Shown here: piece after piece, positions 1 to 5,540 of the stretch
Numbering within the stretch: the stretch's first letter is position 1
Layout: each line of letters begins with the position of its first letter
NCBI GenBank assembly: GCA_003646045.1
Contig: QNDV01000180.1
Coordinates: forward strand, 1-5,642
Direction: 5' to 3'
Source of the DNA: a bacterium
Lineage (GTDB): Bacteria > Krumholzibacteriota > Krumholzibacteria > LZORAL124-64-63
DNA: 5,642 nucleotides
Program-made: the position numbers and the translations under genes
Notes under the pieces: model-generated
Databases searched by the model: none
Told to the model about the DNA's origin: nothing
Seen by the model: the letters and a program-made list of their open reading frames with translations, nothing else

Positions 1-164
1 TCCCCATCATCGCCCTGACCGCCGGCGCATCCACCAGTGACCGGGACCGCTGCCTGGTGGTGGGCATGGACGACTTCCTCACGAAGCCGGTCAACGGCGA
101 CGAACTGCGCTCATCCCTGGAGCACTGGTTGGTAGCCCATCCCCGAGCCGTACCCAACGCCTGA
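1..164 (+). CDS. Response-regulator receiver domain, C-terminal end (probably a hybrid histidine kinase); 5' partial
   Basis: The reading frame is open from the left edge (first full codon at 3) to a TGA at 162-164, giving 53 residues. They begin [10 protein letters not shown] and contain [10 protein letters not shown], followed by [10 protein letters not shown]. This is the last third of a CheY-like receiver domain. PIIALTA is beta-4 with the conserved Thr/Ala switch position. [10 protein letters not shown] carries the invariant Lys-Pro after beta-5. The rest is helix alpha-5 and a short tail. The phospho-acceptor Asp lies outside the window. The [10 protein letters not shown] wording and the end soon after the receiver, with no DNA-binding domain, are typical of receivers at the C terminus of hybrid sensor kinases. 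A stand-alone CheY-like protein cannot be excluded. Role (family knowledge): phosphorelay signalling in the cytoplasm. Receiver identity is very likely; the hybrid-kinase call is inference. Confidence 0.88.
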   Translation, partial: PIIALTAGASTSDRDRCLVVGMDDFLTKPVNGDELRSSLEHWLVAHPRAVPNA

Positions 165-285
165 AGCGCGCCGGGCACGTTACTTCGCCTTCCGCCTTGC
201 CCTTTGCAACACGGACCTGACCCCTTATCAACCGCCATACGACCCTCCCTTCCCCCATGCCGGACCCTGAACCGCGCTGACCCGC

Positions 286-302
286 TTGGCACGATCGTTT
301 CA
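286..302 (+). promoter_or_regulatory. Candidate sigma-54 (-24/-12) promoter upstream of the ParA gene
   Basis: The sequence TTGGCACGATCGTTTCA fits the sigma-54 pattern TGGCACG-N4-TTGCA with the right 10-nt gap between the -24 GG (288-289) and the -12 pair (300-301). The -12 dinucleotide is TC rather than the near-invariant GC, which is a serious mismatch. If used, transcription would start near 312 and leave a leader of about 54 nt before the ATG at 366. A weaker sigma-70-like alternative lies at 204-231 (TTGCAA, 16-nt spacer, TATCAA). No enhancer-binding-protein site was identified. Low confidence. Confidence 0.22.
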
Positions 303-365
303 GGCACTTTCCGCGCGGTTGGGCACAAGAATCGCCGCGTTCCTGTCCAGAGGGGAGCTGCCGAC

Positions 366-1169
366 ATGAGAATCATAGCCGTCGCCATGACCAAGGGCGG
401 AGTGGGCAAGACCACCACCGCCGTGAACCTGTCCCACGGCCTGGCCAGACGCGGCCACCGTGTCCTGCTGGTGGATACCGATACCCAGGGCCAGTGCGCC
501 AAGGCGCTGGGCGTCGAGACCGAGCTGACCATCACCGAAGTGCTGCTGGGCGAGGCCGACCTGCTGGACGCCGTGACCCGCGCACGGGAGAACCTGGACG
601 TAGTGGCGGCGGATCACCACCTGACCCGCGCCGCCCTGGCCATCGCCCGTCGCGACAAGGACGGGCACCGGGCCCTGGCCGAAGCCCTCGAGCCGGCACG
701 CGATCGCTACGACTGGGTGGTGCTGGACGCTGCGCCGGGCGTGGACGCCGTGGCGGTGAACGTTCTGGGCTGCGCGGATGATGTCATCGCCCCGGTGGCT
801 CTGAATCCGGCAGCGCTGGCGGGAGTGATGGACTTCGTGCGCCACGTGGCCCGGGTCGGCCGCCACAACCCGCGCCTGGGCCTGCGCTACGTGTTGCCCA
901 CCTTCCAGGATCTGCGCACGCGCCAGTCCGGCGACATGTTGGAACAGTTGCGTGCCCACTTCGGCAACCGCCTGTGCCCCCCCATCCGGGTGAACGTCGA
1001 ACTGGCCGAAGCCTTCGGCTACCAGCGGACGATCTTCGAACACGCTCCCCATTCCCGCGGCGCGGATGATTACACCGGGTTCGTCGACATGGTGGAGGAT
1101 GACCGCCTGACCGATGCCTACGCCAAGGTACCGGCGGAGGCACAGGAGTTCACGCTGAAGGGAGCCTAG
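366..1169 (+). CDS. ParA/Soj-family deviant Walker ATPase (orphan)
   Basis: This 267-residue protein is a complete ParA/MinD-superfamily ATPase of usual Soj length. Visible motifs: deviant Walker A KGGVGKTTT at residues 10-18, with signature Lys10 and P-loop Lys15; the A' motif VDTDTQGQ at 36-43; and a Walker B-like stretch WVVLDAAPG at 117-125, with Asp121. Late in the protein RVNVELAEA and TIFEHAPHSRGADDY match the Soj C-terminal pattern. Such ATPases dimerise on ATP and bind DNA nonspecifically to position chromosomes, plasmids or protein complexes. The ATG at 366 was chosen because GAGGGGAG (350-357) lies 8 nt upstream and the fold begins at once with MRIIAVAMTKGG. A longer in-frame ATG at 204 adds 54 low-complexity residues with no matching motif. 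No parB or parS-like site is seen nearby, so the cargo is unknown. The next gene is convergent, and the upstream neighbour is a signalling protein. Confidence 0.93.
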   Translation: MRIIAVAMTKGGVGKTTTAVNLSHGLARRGHRVLLVDTDTQGQCAKALGVETELTITEVLLGEADLLDAVTRARENLDVVAADHHLTRAALAIARRDKDGHRALAEALEPARDRYDWVVLDAAPGVDAVAVNVLGCADDVIAPVALNPAALAGVMDFVRHVARVGRHNPRLGLRYVLPTFQDLRTRQSGDMLEQLRAHFGNRLCPPIRVNVELAEAFGYQRTIFEHAPHSRGADDYTGFVDMVEDDRLTDAYAKVPAEAQEFTLKGA

Positions 1170-1174
1170 CCCTT
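1158..1174. repeat. Short inverted repeat spanning the two overlapping stop codons (possible weak two-way terminator)
   Basis: AAGGG (1158-1162) and CCCTT (1170-1174) pair across a 7-nt loop that contains both convergent stop codons, and one further G-T pair is possible outside. Only three Ts follow on the plus strand and three on the minus strand, so this is a poor intrinsic terminator. It is the only hairpin seen at the junction. Confidence 0.2.
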
Positions 1175-2572
1175 TGTGATGCGCAGCGGCTGGCGGCTTC
1201 CGTAGGACAGGCTGCGCCACAGCCATTCCAGGGGACCGAAACGGAAGTGGCCCAGCCACAACGGGCTCCACCACAACTGGAGCACCCAGACAGCCAACAC
1301 GACGCCCAGCAACGCGGTACGGTCCAGCGCCCCGAACAGGCCGAACCCGGGCCCGAAAAAGATCGCCGTGCAGACCAGGGTCTGGGTCAGGTAGTTGGTG
1401 AACGCCATGCGCCCCGCCGCGGCCAGCCGCGGCGCGAGTGGGCCGAGCCAACCCCGCCGTCCCGCCAGCACGACCAGGGCGATGTGCCCCAGCGCCACCA
1501 GGGGCCCGGTGACCTCCACCGATATGAACCCGATCCTGATCATGGCGATGAAGTCGTGGTGATGGGCGTCGATCCAGCCCATCATCCACCAGGCCGCCGG
1601 CAGACCTGTCCCGTAACAGCCGATGGCCAGGCGCACATAGAACCCGTCGGAGCGCTCACCCTGGATCACCCCCAACTTGAACAGGGCCATTCCCACGAGC
1701 ATGAACCCGACGATGTTCCAACCGAAACCCAACGGGTACATAACCAGATGCATCACCAGCAGCTCTGGCGCGGCGCGACCCAGGATGTCGCCGTAGCTGC
1801 CGCGCATGATCGTCACCAGATCGTCAAACTCCTGGCGGGTCGGGTCCCAGGTGGCGACGGTCTCGTGCCACATCTCCTGTTTTTCCAACTGGTCGATGGT
1901 CAGAGTATCCCCCGCGACGATGGCCGCGTCCGCCTCCACGGCGGTGGTGCGGACACCGTCCAGGAACACGGCCAGGCCCTGCATGCCGACCTTCGGCACC
2001 ACCATGAGCAGCATGGCCAACATCACCAGTGTGCGCGGCCGCCAGCGCCGCGCGCGGTATGCGATGAGTCCGCAGATGGCATAGGGCACGAGAATGTCGC
2101 CGTTCCACAGCAGGTACCCGTGCACCAGACCGATCACCAGCAACCACCACTGGCGCGCGAACCAGCGCCGGCCCGAACGACCTCCCCGCTCCTCGACCCG
2201 CCGCGTGAACAGGATCAGGCCGGCGCCGAACAGCATGCCGAAAATGGGCATCATCTTGGTGTAGGCGAAAAGGTGGACGAAGGCGTAGACAACCCGATCC
2301 CAACCCAGGTCCAGGCCGATGAGCCGCGGATTCATGGCCGCCGGAAAAGGCAATGCGTAGGCCCAGATATTGATCAGCAGGATGCCCAGGACGGCAAAGC
2401 CACGCAGCAGGTCGAGACTTACCAGGCGCTCAGTGGCCGTGACCGGCCGCGCGGGTACCGGTGGTAGTGCAGGTATGCGGTCTGTTTCATCATCCACTGC
2501 GACGGTATCCGTCATGATGCCCTGCGGTTGTTCCCGCTGCTCTTCGTTGTCCGGCCTTGCCTCGTGATCCAT
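1166..2572 (-). CDS. DUF418-domain, YeiB-like multi-pass membrane protein
   Basis: From the ATG at 2572 this encodes 468 residues, somewhat longer than E. coli YeiB. After a charged, proline-rich cytoplasmic-looking N terminus (1-48) come the family signatures: RLVSLDLLRGFAVLGILLIN (49-68, first membrane segment), FAYTKMMPIFGMLFGAGLIL (102-121) and GDILVPYAICGLIAY (158-172). About ten hydrophobic segments follow in all. A polar loop at about 207-268 separates the halves. The C-terminal DUF418 domain (about 300-460) carries GRMAFTNYLTQTLV (387-400), LQLWWSPLWLGHFRFGPLEW (431-450) and WRSLSY. The family lies in the inner membrane and is usually described as a putative transporter, but its substrate is not established. 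AGGGA lies 6 nt before the chosen start. Alternatives are a GTG at 2620 (rare codons, no clear ribosome site) and an ATG at 2515 (weaker site, removes only unconserved residues). The 131 nt upstream holds no promoter I can defend. Confidence 0.92.
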   Translation of the reverse strand: MDHEARPDNEEQREQPQGIMTDTVAVDDETDRIPALPPVPARPVTATERLVSLDLLRGFAVLGILLINIWAYALPFPAAMNPRLIGLDLGWDRVVYAFVHLFAYTKMMPIFGMLFGAGLILFTRRVEERGGRSGRRWFARQWWLLVIGLVHGYLLWNGDILVPYAICGLIAYRARRWRPRTLVMLAMLLMVVPKVGMQGLAVFLDGVRTTAVEADAAIVAGDTLTIDQLEKQEMWHETVATWDPTRQEFDDLVTIMRGSYGDILGRAAPELLVMHLVMYPLGFGWNIVGFMLVGMALFKLGVIQGERSDGFYVRLAIGCYGTGLPAAWWMMGWIDAHHHDFIAMIRIGFISVEVTGPLVALGHIALVVLAGRRGWLGPLAPRLAAAGRMAFTNYLTQTLVCTAIFFGPGFGLFGALDRTALLGVVLAVWVLQLWWSPLWLGHFRFGPLEWLWRSLSYGSRQPLRITKG

Positions 2573-2703
2573 GGGACATCCCTGTTGTCGATGTAATGGA
2601 CCCGGTGGCTGTCGCCTCACGCCCCCCGGGCTCCGATCGCCATGCGCCCAACCTGCCTTGTTACGGATACACCACCGTCGGGATGCGTGCGATCACATTT
2701 TCT

Positions 2704-3027
2704 TTAATAGCCCGCCGCGCACATCGTGTCCGCGCTCCGCTCGTGCCGAAGGCGATGACAGGCGGAACAGAGGGTGGTGAGGTTGTCGGGGTGGTTGGTG
2801 CCGCCGCGCGCCCGCGCCTGGATGTGGTGGACTTCGAGAAAGCGGGTACGACCGCAGCTCGGAAACTGGCATTGGTGGTGGTCGCGGGCCAGGACTTCGC
2901 GGCGGGTTGATGGGGGGATGGTGGCTTTGTTGCGCTCCCCCGGTTTGCAGATGATGGCGTCGCAGCGGAGGCGGGCGGTTTCGGCCTGGCTTAGCTCGCG
3001 TTCGCCGGTGTCGGTTTGGACGGTCAT
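2704..3027 (-). CDS. HNH endonuclease domain protein, 5'-truncated remnant (probable pseudogene)
   Basis: The open frame from the ATG at 3027 gives 107 residues with an intact HNH module. Zinc ligands are Cys53, Cys58, Cys87 and Cys90. The catalytic pair His67-His68 sits in EVHHIQARARGG, with Asn82 in DNLTTLCSAC and His91 after the last Cys. Preceding it is the LSQAETARLRCDA segment that joins the HNH domain to a long helical N-terminal part in DUF222/13E12-type HNH proteins. That N-terminal part is missing. The same frame upstream of the ATG reads GPSVQIYVHENAATGR, which resembles the family strand before this segment. It runs to a TGA at 3103-3105 without any ATG, GTG, TTG or CTG. The ATG at 3027 has no ribosome-binding site. 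I infer loss of the 5' part of a larger gene. A small functional nuclease remains possible because the HNH residues are intact. It lies between, and in the same direction as, the secreted-protein and DUF418 genes. Confidence 0.8.
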   Translation of the reverse strand: MTVQTDTGERELSQAETARLRCDAIICKPGERNKATIPPSTRREVLARDHHQCQFPSCGRTRFLEVHHIQARARGGTNHPDNLTTLCSACHRLRHERSADTMCAAGY

Positions 3028-3083
3028 GCGACCGGTGGCGGCGTTTTCGTGGACGTAGATCTGGACTGACGGGCCGGTGGCGC

Positions 3084-3101
3084 GTGGCCCCCGGGGGCCA
3101 C
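3084..3101. repeat. Perfect 18-bp palindrome at the 5' break of the HNH remnant
   Basis: GTGGCCCCCGGGGGCCAC equals its own reverse complement (two 9-bp arms, no spacer). Outer arms GGTGG (3076-3080) and CCACC (3106-3110) can extend it across a 3/4-nt internal loop. It begins 44 nt past the stop codon of the secreted-protein gene on the minus strand, so it could halt transcription, but no T-run follows. It also falls where recognisable HNH-family sequence ends. Confidence 0.65.
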
Positions 3102-3145
3102 ATCACCACCGCCGAACCGCGGCCAAAGACTCCTCTACACCCGAC

Positions 3146-4252
3146 CTACCGTAACAACACCATCCTCCGCACCCGCTCACTCCCGGCGGACTTCAACCGA
3201 TAGAGATACACCCCTGTCGCCACTGCCGCGCCGGTATCGTCGTTCCCGCGCCATACCACCCGGCCTGGTCCGGCTGGCAGTACCTGGTTCTGCACCAGAT
3301 GGCGGACCAGATGACCGGCCACATCGTAGATGCGCAGGTCCACCGGACCGGATTCAACCAGGTCGAAGGCGATGGTCGTGGCGGGGTTGAAAGGGTTGGG
3401 GTGGTTCTGGTGCAGCACCGGACCAGGCAGGACCGCGGCCTGCCGCACATCGCTGACCGCGGTCAGGAATACACCCGACTCGGAGGTCCAGTTCACACCT
3501 GCCGGTACCACTACTTCGTCAACGGACAGCCCGCGATCACCAGTCATGAAGTCGATACTCCCGTCGCCGGTCACGTAGCCCCCGCCGGGGTTGTATTTCA
3601 CGCTCCAGGTCCTGCCACGGTGGATCAGGATAACCACTTGGCGGATGTAGTCCGTCGCTTGATTCAACGTGGCCCCAGGGGCCACGAGTTCCAGCGTGAG
3701 CGAGAAGTTGTCGCCAACCGTGATGGTGCCTTCCTCGGCAACACCGACGACCAGTACGCCGGTTTGATACACTTCACCGCCCAGGCTGACCCACAGGCCG
3801 GCCTCGGCCCCGGCGCCGACCCCGGATGTTATAATCCCCGCGGAGTGCCCTTCGAGGCCCACCGAGACACCCGCCGGATATTCGCCGGCGGGTACAGTGA
3901 AGGTCAGGTAGTCCATCACGCTGATGTTCTCGACGCGGCCGGTCCCCACCGCGAAGTTGTACGTGTCGAACTGCAGGCCATGGCTCTGGGCTGCCGCGTT
4001 AACCGTGGCAGCGGCCAGACTACCCCGGAAACAGGCGTATCCGAAATTGCCGTGGGCGCCGGTCTTCGTGTACTCGCCCTGGGTGAAGCCCTGTCCCTCC
4101 AGGTATTGGTCATCCATCACGGGAATGTTGTCCGAATACGTGGCATAGGAGTAGTACTCGTAACTGGCATAGTAGGCCGAGGCCTGGGTGACTACCCCTG
4201 CCAGCATACCCAGGACAACCAGCAGGCATGGTGCAATGCGACGATGATTCAT
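3146..4252 (-). CDS. Secreted protein with FlgD-like/type IX sorting C-terminal domain
   Basis: From the ATG at 4252 this encodes 368 residues. Residues 1-26 form a clear Sec signal peptide: MNHRR, a hydrophobic core (9-21), then TQASA with likely cleavage after Ala26. The mature protein opens with a tyrosine-rich stretch (seven Tyr in residues 27-39). Residues 90-275 look like Gly/Val-rich beta strands, including DYLTFTVPAGEYPAGVSVGL, and match no family I recognise. Residues about 277-368 are a FlgD-Ig-like/type IX secretion sorting domain: HQNHPNPFNPATTIAFDL, VDLRIYDVAGHLVRHL, then GVYLYRLKSAGSERVRRMVL. Such tails usually direct export across the outer membrane and cell-surface anchoring. 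The start is supported by GGGAGAGGGG just upstream and by the signal peptide; the 27-residue longer alternative (4333) would bury the signal. It is divergent from the ATP-grasp gene and followed by the HNH remnant. No enzyme motif is visible, so the function is unknown. Confidence 0.9.
   Translation of the reverse strand: MNHRRIAPCLLVVLGMLAGVVTQASAYYASYEYYSYATYSDNIPVMDDQYLEGQGFTQGEYTKTGAHGNFGYACFRGSLAAATVNAAAQSHGLQFDTYNFAVGTGRVENISVMDYLTFTVPAGEYPAGVSVGLEGHSAGIITSGVGAGAEAGLWVSLGGEVYQTGVLVVGVAEEGTITVGDNFSLTLELVAPGATLNQATDYIRQVVILIHRGRTWSVKYNPGGGYVTGDGSIDFMTGDRGLSVDEVVVPAGVNWTSESGVFLTAVSDVRQAAVLPGPVLHQNHPNPFNPATTIAFDLVESGPVDLRIYDVAGHLVRHLVQNQVLPAGPGRVVWRGNDDTGAAVATGVYLYRLKSAGSERVRRMVLLR
3668..3686. 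repeat. Intragenic 9-bp inverted repeat, near-copy of the 3084-3101 palindrome
   Basis: CGTGGCCCCAGGGGCCACG has two perfect 9-bp arms around a single A. It shares CGTGGCCCC and GGGGCCAC with the intergenic palindrome at 3084-3101. On the minus strand it encodes the segment LVAPGAT of the secreted protein (residues 189-195), so it is under coding constraint and may be coincidental. Confidence 0.55.
3869..3893. repeat. Intragenic 9-bp inverted repeat with 7-nt loop
   Basis: ACCCGCCGG (3869-3877) and CCGGCGGGT (3885-3893) are exact reverse complements around a 7-nt loop. The element encodes the repeated tripeptide PAG within VPAGEYPAGV (residues 120-129 of the secreted protein). The symmetry may arise simply from that amino-acid repeat in a GC-rich gene. 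Confidence 0.5.
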
Positions 4253-4505
4253 GATCCCCTCTCCCGGTTCCAAGACGAACATACCCCTGCTGGGGCTGTA
4301 CAAGTAGGAACGCGGGCGCACGACGGGAATCACATATCAGCGCCGTATCATTCGTGCCTATTAACCCGGATTATTCATGAACCGAGTTACCGCTCGTTAT
4401 ATGACTACGATCAGGTGTATCATTCATGACGACTGACAGGCGACACCCACTTGACCGACACCACCCGTGACGGTCCGGCGACCCACACGGAAGGCAGCCC
4501 TGGTC
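4253..4505. promoter_or_regulatory. Divergent intergenic region, presumed to carry promoters for both flanking genes
   Basis: This 253-nt stretch separates the secreted-protein gene (minus) from the ATP-grasp gene (plus) and is the only divergent gap in the window. Its middle (about 4330-4430) is clearly richer in A and T than the surrounding genes, as promoter regions often are. No -35/-10 pair with good spacing could be defended on either strand. TATATG (4398-4403, plus) and TATAAC (minus, within 4397-4404) are weak -10-like words without convincing partners. The ribosome-binding site of the secreted-protein gene is at its left end. Confidence 0.4.
4345..4428. repeat. Short direct repeats GTATCATTCrTG in the divergent region
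   Basis: GTATCATTCGTG (4345-4356) and GTATCATTCATG (4417-4428) match at 11 of 12 positions with starts 72 bp apart. A related word, TTATTCATGA, lies between them at 4371-4380. The copies could be operator sites for a regulator of one or both flanking genes. The words are short and chance similarity is possible. Confidence 0.3.
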
Positions 4506-5540
4506 TTGCGCATCTGCCTACTCACCACCCAGGATCTCGACGCCGTTCCTTTCGCCAAGGATGACTGGCCCTGCGACCCGCGGCCCTTCCTGTCCGAGGC
4601 CACCTGGCACGTGGAGACCTTCGAGGACAAGCGGACTTCGGCCGAGCAGGTGCGCCGCCTGGTGAACAAGGGCATCTACGATCTCTATTTCAATCTTTGC
4701 GATGGAGCAGCGGATCAGGACGTGCCGGGCATCGAGATCATCCACGCGCTGGAGGATCTGAATGTCCCCTTCACCGGCGGCACCTCCACCTTCTATGAGC
4801 CGTCCCGTGAAGAGATGAAAGCTGCCTGCCGATTCGCCGACATCGCCACACCGAGATACATCATGGCCCGCACTGCCGAGGATGTGGAGCGGGCCGCCTA
4901 TACCCTGCGTTTCCCGCTGTTCGTCAAACACTACAGCAGCTACGCCAGTGTCGACCTGAGCCGTAATTCGCGGGTACAGACGCCCGCGGGACTCAAGAGG
5001 CAGGCGCGCAAGATCATGTCGCGCCACGGCGCGGCCCTCATCGAGGAGTACATTGCGGGAACCGAGTGTACGGTGCTGGTGGCCGAGAACGCCGTCTCCC
5101 CCTGGCACCCCAGGACCTTTCTGCCCATGCAGTACCGGTTTCCCGAGGGCGAGAGTTTCAAGCATGCCAAGATGAAGTGGGTGGACTACGACCGGATGTC
5201 CTCGTTCCCGGTCACTGATCTGTTACTGGCATCGAAGTTGCGCGACGTGTCAGCCCGCTTCTTCGTGGCCCTCGATGGCGCCAGCTTCGGTCGATGCGAT
5301 ATCCGGGTTGACGCCGACGGCACGCCCTGGATGCTGGAGATCAACCCCAACTGCGGCGTCTACTACCCGCCCAGTGATGCAGGCAGCGCCGACCTGTGTC
5401 TGCTGCAGGATCCCGGGGGGCACGAGGGCTTCACGCGCCTGCTGGTGGCCGCAGCGTTCAGGCGGCACGAGCGGCGGCAGCAACGGATGACATGCGTGTA
5501 CCGGGTGCCTCAGCGCCCGGCGTCGGCCCCGTCGCCGTAG
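4506..5540 (+). CDS. D-Ala-D-Ala-ligase-like ATP-grasp enzyme
   Basis: From the TTG at 4506 this encodes 344 residues with the ATP-grasp fold. The N-terminal part has DDWPCDPRPFL (residues 19-29), the pocket-like DLYFNLCDGA (59-68) and VPFTGGTSTFYEPSREEMK (87-105). FPLFVKHYSS (136-145) has the nucleotide-binding Lys141, and ALIEEYIAGTECTVLV (177-192) holds the adenine-hinge acids. GRCDIRVDADG (262-272) and MLEINPNCG (276-284) supply metal ligands Asp265, Glu278 and Asn280. Enzymes of this fold join a carboxylate to an amine using ATP, but the substrate here is unknown and a true Ddl is unlikely from its wording. The start is uncertain. TTG at 4506 puts RICLLT at the N terminus as in relatives and has GGAAGG 11 nt upstream; CTG at 4500 or GTG at 4467 (13 residues longer, no ribosome site) are possible. 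The basic tail after about 320 is probably unstructured, and its end overlaps the next gene on the other strand by 31 nt. Confidence 0.87.
   Translation: MRICLLTTQDLDAVPFAKDDWPCDPRPFLSEATWHVETFEDKRTSAEQVRRLVNKGIYDLYFNLCDGAADQDVPGIEIIHALEDLNVPFTGGTSTFYEPSREEMKAACRFADIATPRYIMARTAEDVERAAYTLRFPLFVKHYSSYASVDLSRNSRVQTPAGLKRQARKIMSRHGAALIEEYIAGTECTVLVAENAVSPWHPRTFLPMQYRFPEGESFKHAKMKWVDYDRMSSFPVTDLLLASKLRDVSARFFVALDGASFGRCDIRVDADGTPWMLEINPNCGVYYPPSDAGSADLCLLQDPGGHEGFTRLLVAAAFRRHERRQQRMTCVYRVPQRPASAPSP

Noticed and set aside
204..365. 54-residue N-terminal extension of the ParA protein
   Set aside because: It is proline/arginine-rich, has no family match, and lies upstream of a strong ribosome-binding site placed exactly for the ATG at 366.
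300..1589. Long minus-strand open frame (429 codons) opposite the ParA gene
   Set aside because: It is antisense to clear ParA and DUF418 coding, is rich in His, Gly and Arg, and has no recognisable motif. It is a typical GC-rich shadow frame.
1247..2467. Plus-strand open frame of 406 codons across the DUF418 gene
   Set aside because: The product is Gln/His/Pro-rich with no fold signature, while the minus strand encodes a well-matched membrane protein.
2693..3109. 138-codon minus-strand frame overlapping the HNH domain
   Set aside because: It is a Pro/Arg/His-rich frame-shifted shadow of the HNH domain. I also considered it as a frameshift continuation of the HNH gene, but its upstream part shows no family-like sequence.
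4283..4308. Minus-strand TTGTAC and TATGTT as a promoter for the secreted-protein gene
   Set aside because: The spacer is only about 14 nt, too short for a sigma-70 promoter, and neither hexamer is strong.
4253..4333. 27-residue N-terminal extension of the secreted protein
   Set aside because: It would place the signal peptide internally. GGGAGAGGGG sits directly before the ATG at 4252.
3299..4429. Plus-strand open frame of 376 codons across the secreted-protein gene
   Set aside because: It is antisense to a gene with a signal peptide and sorting domain. Its product has no recognisable motif.
4518..5165. Minus-strand open frame of 215 codons inside the ATP-grasp gene
   Set aside because: It is a shadow of the ATP-grasp frame, which carries all the catalytic motifs.
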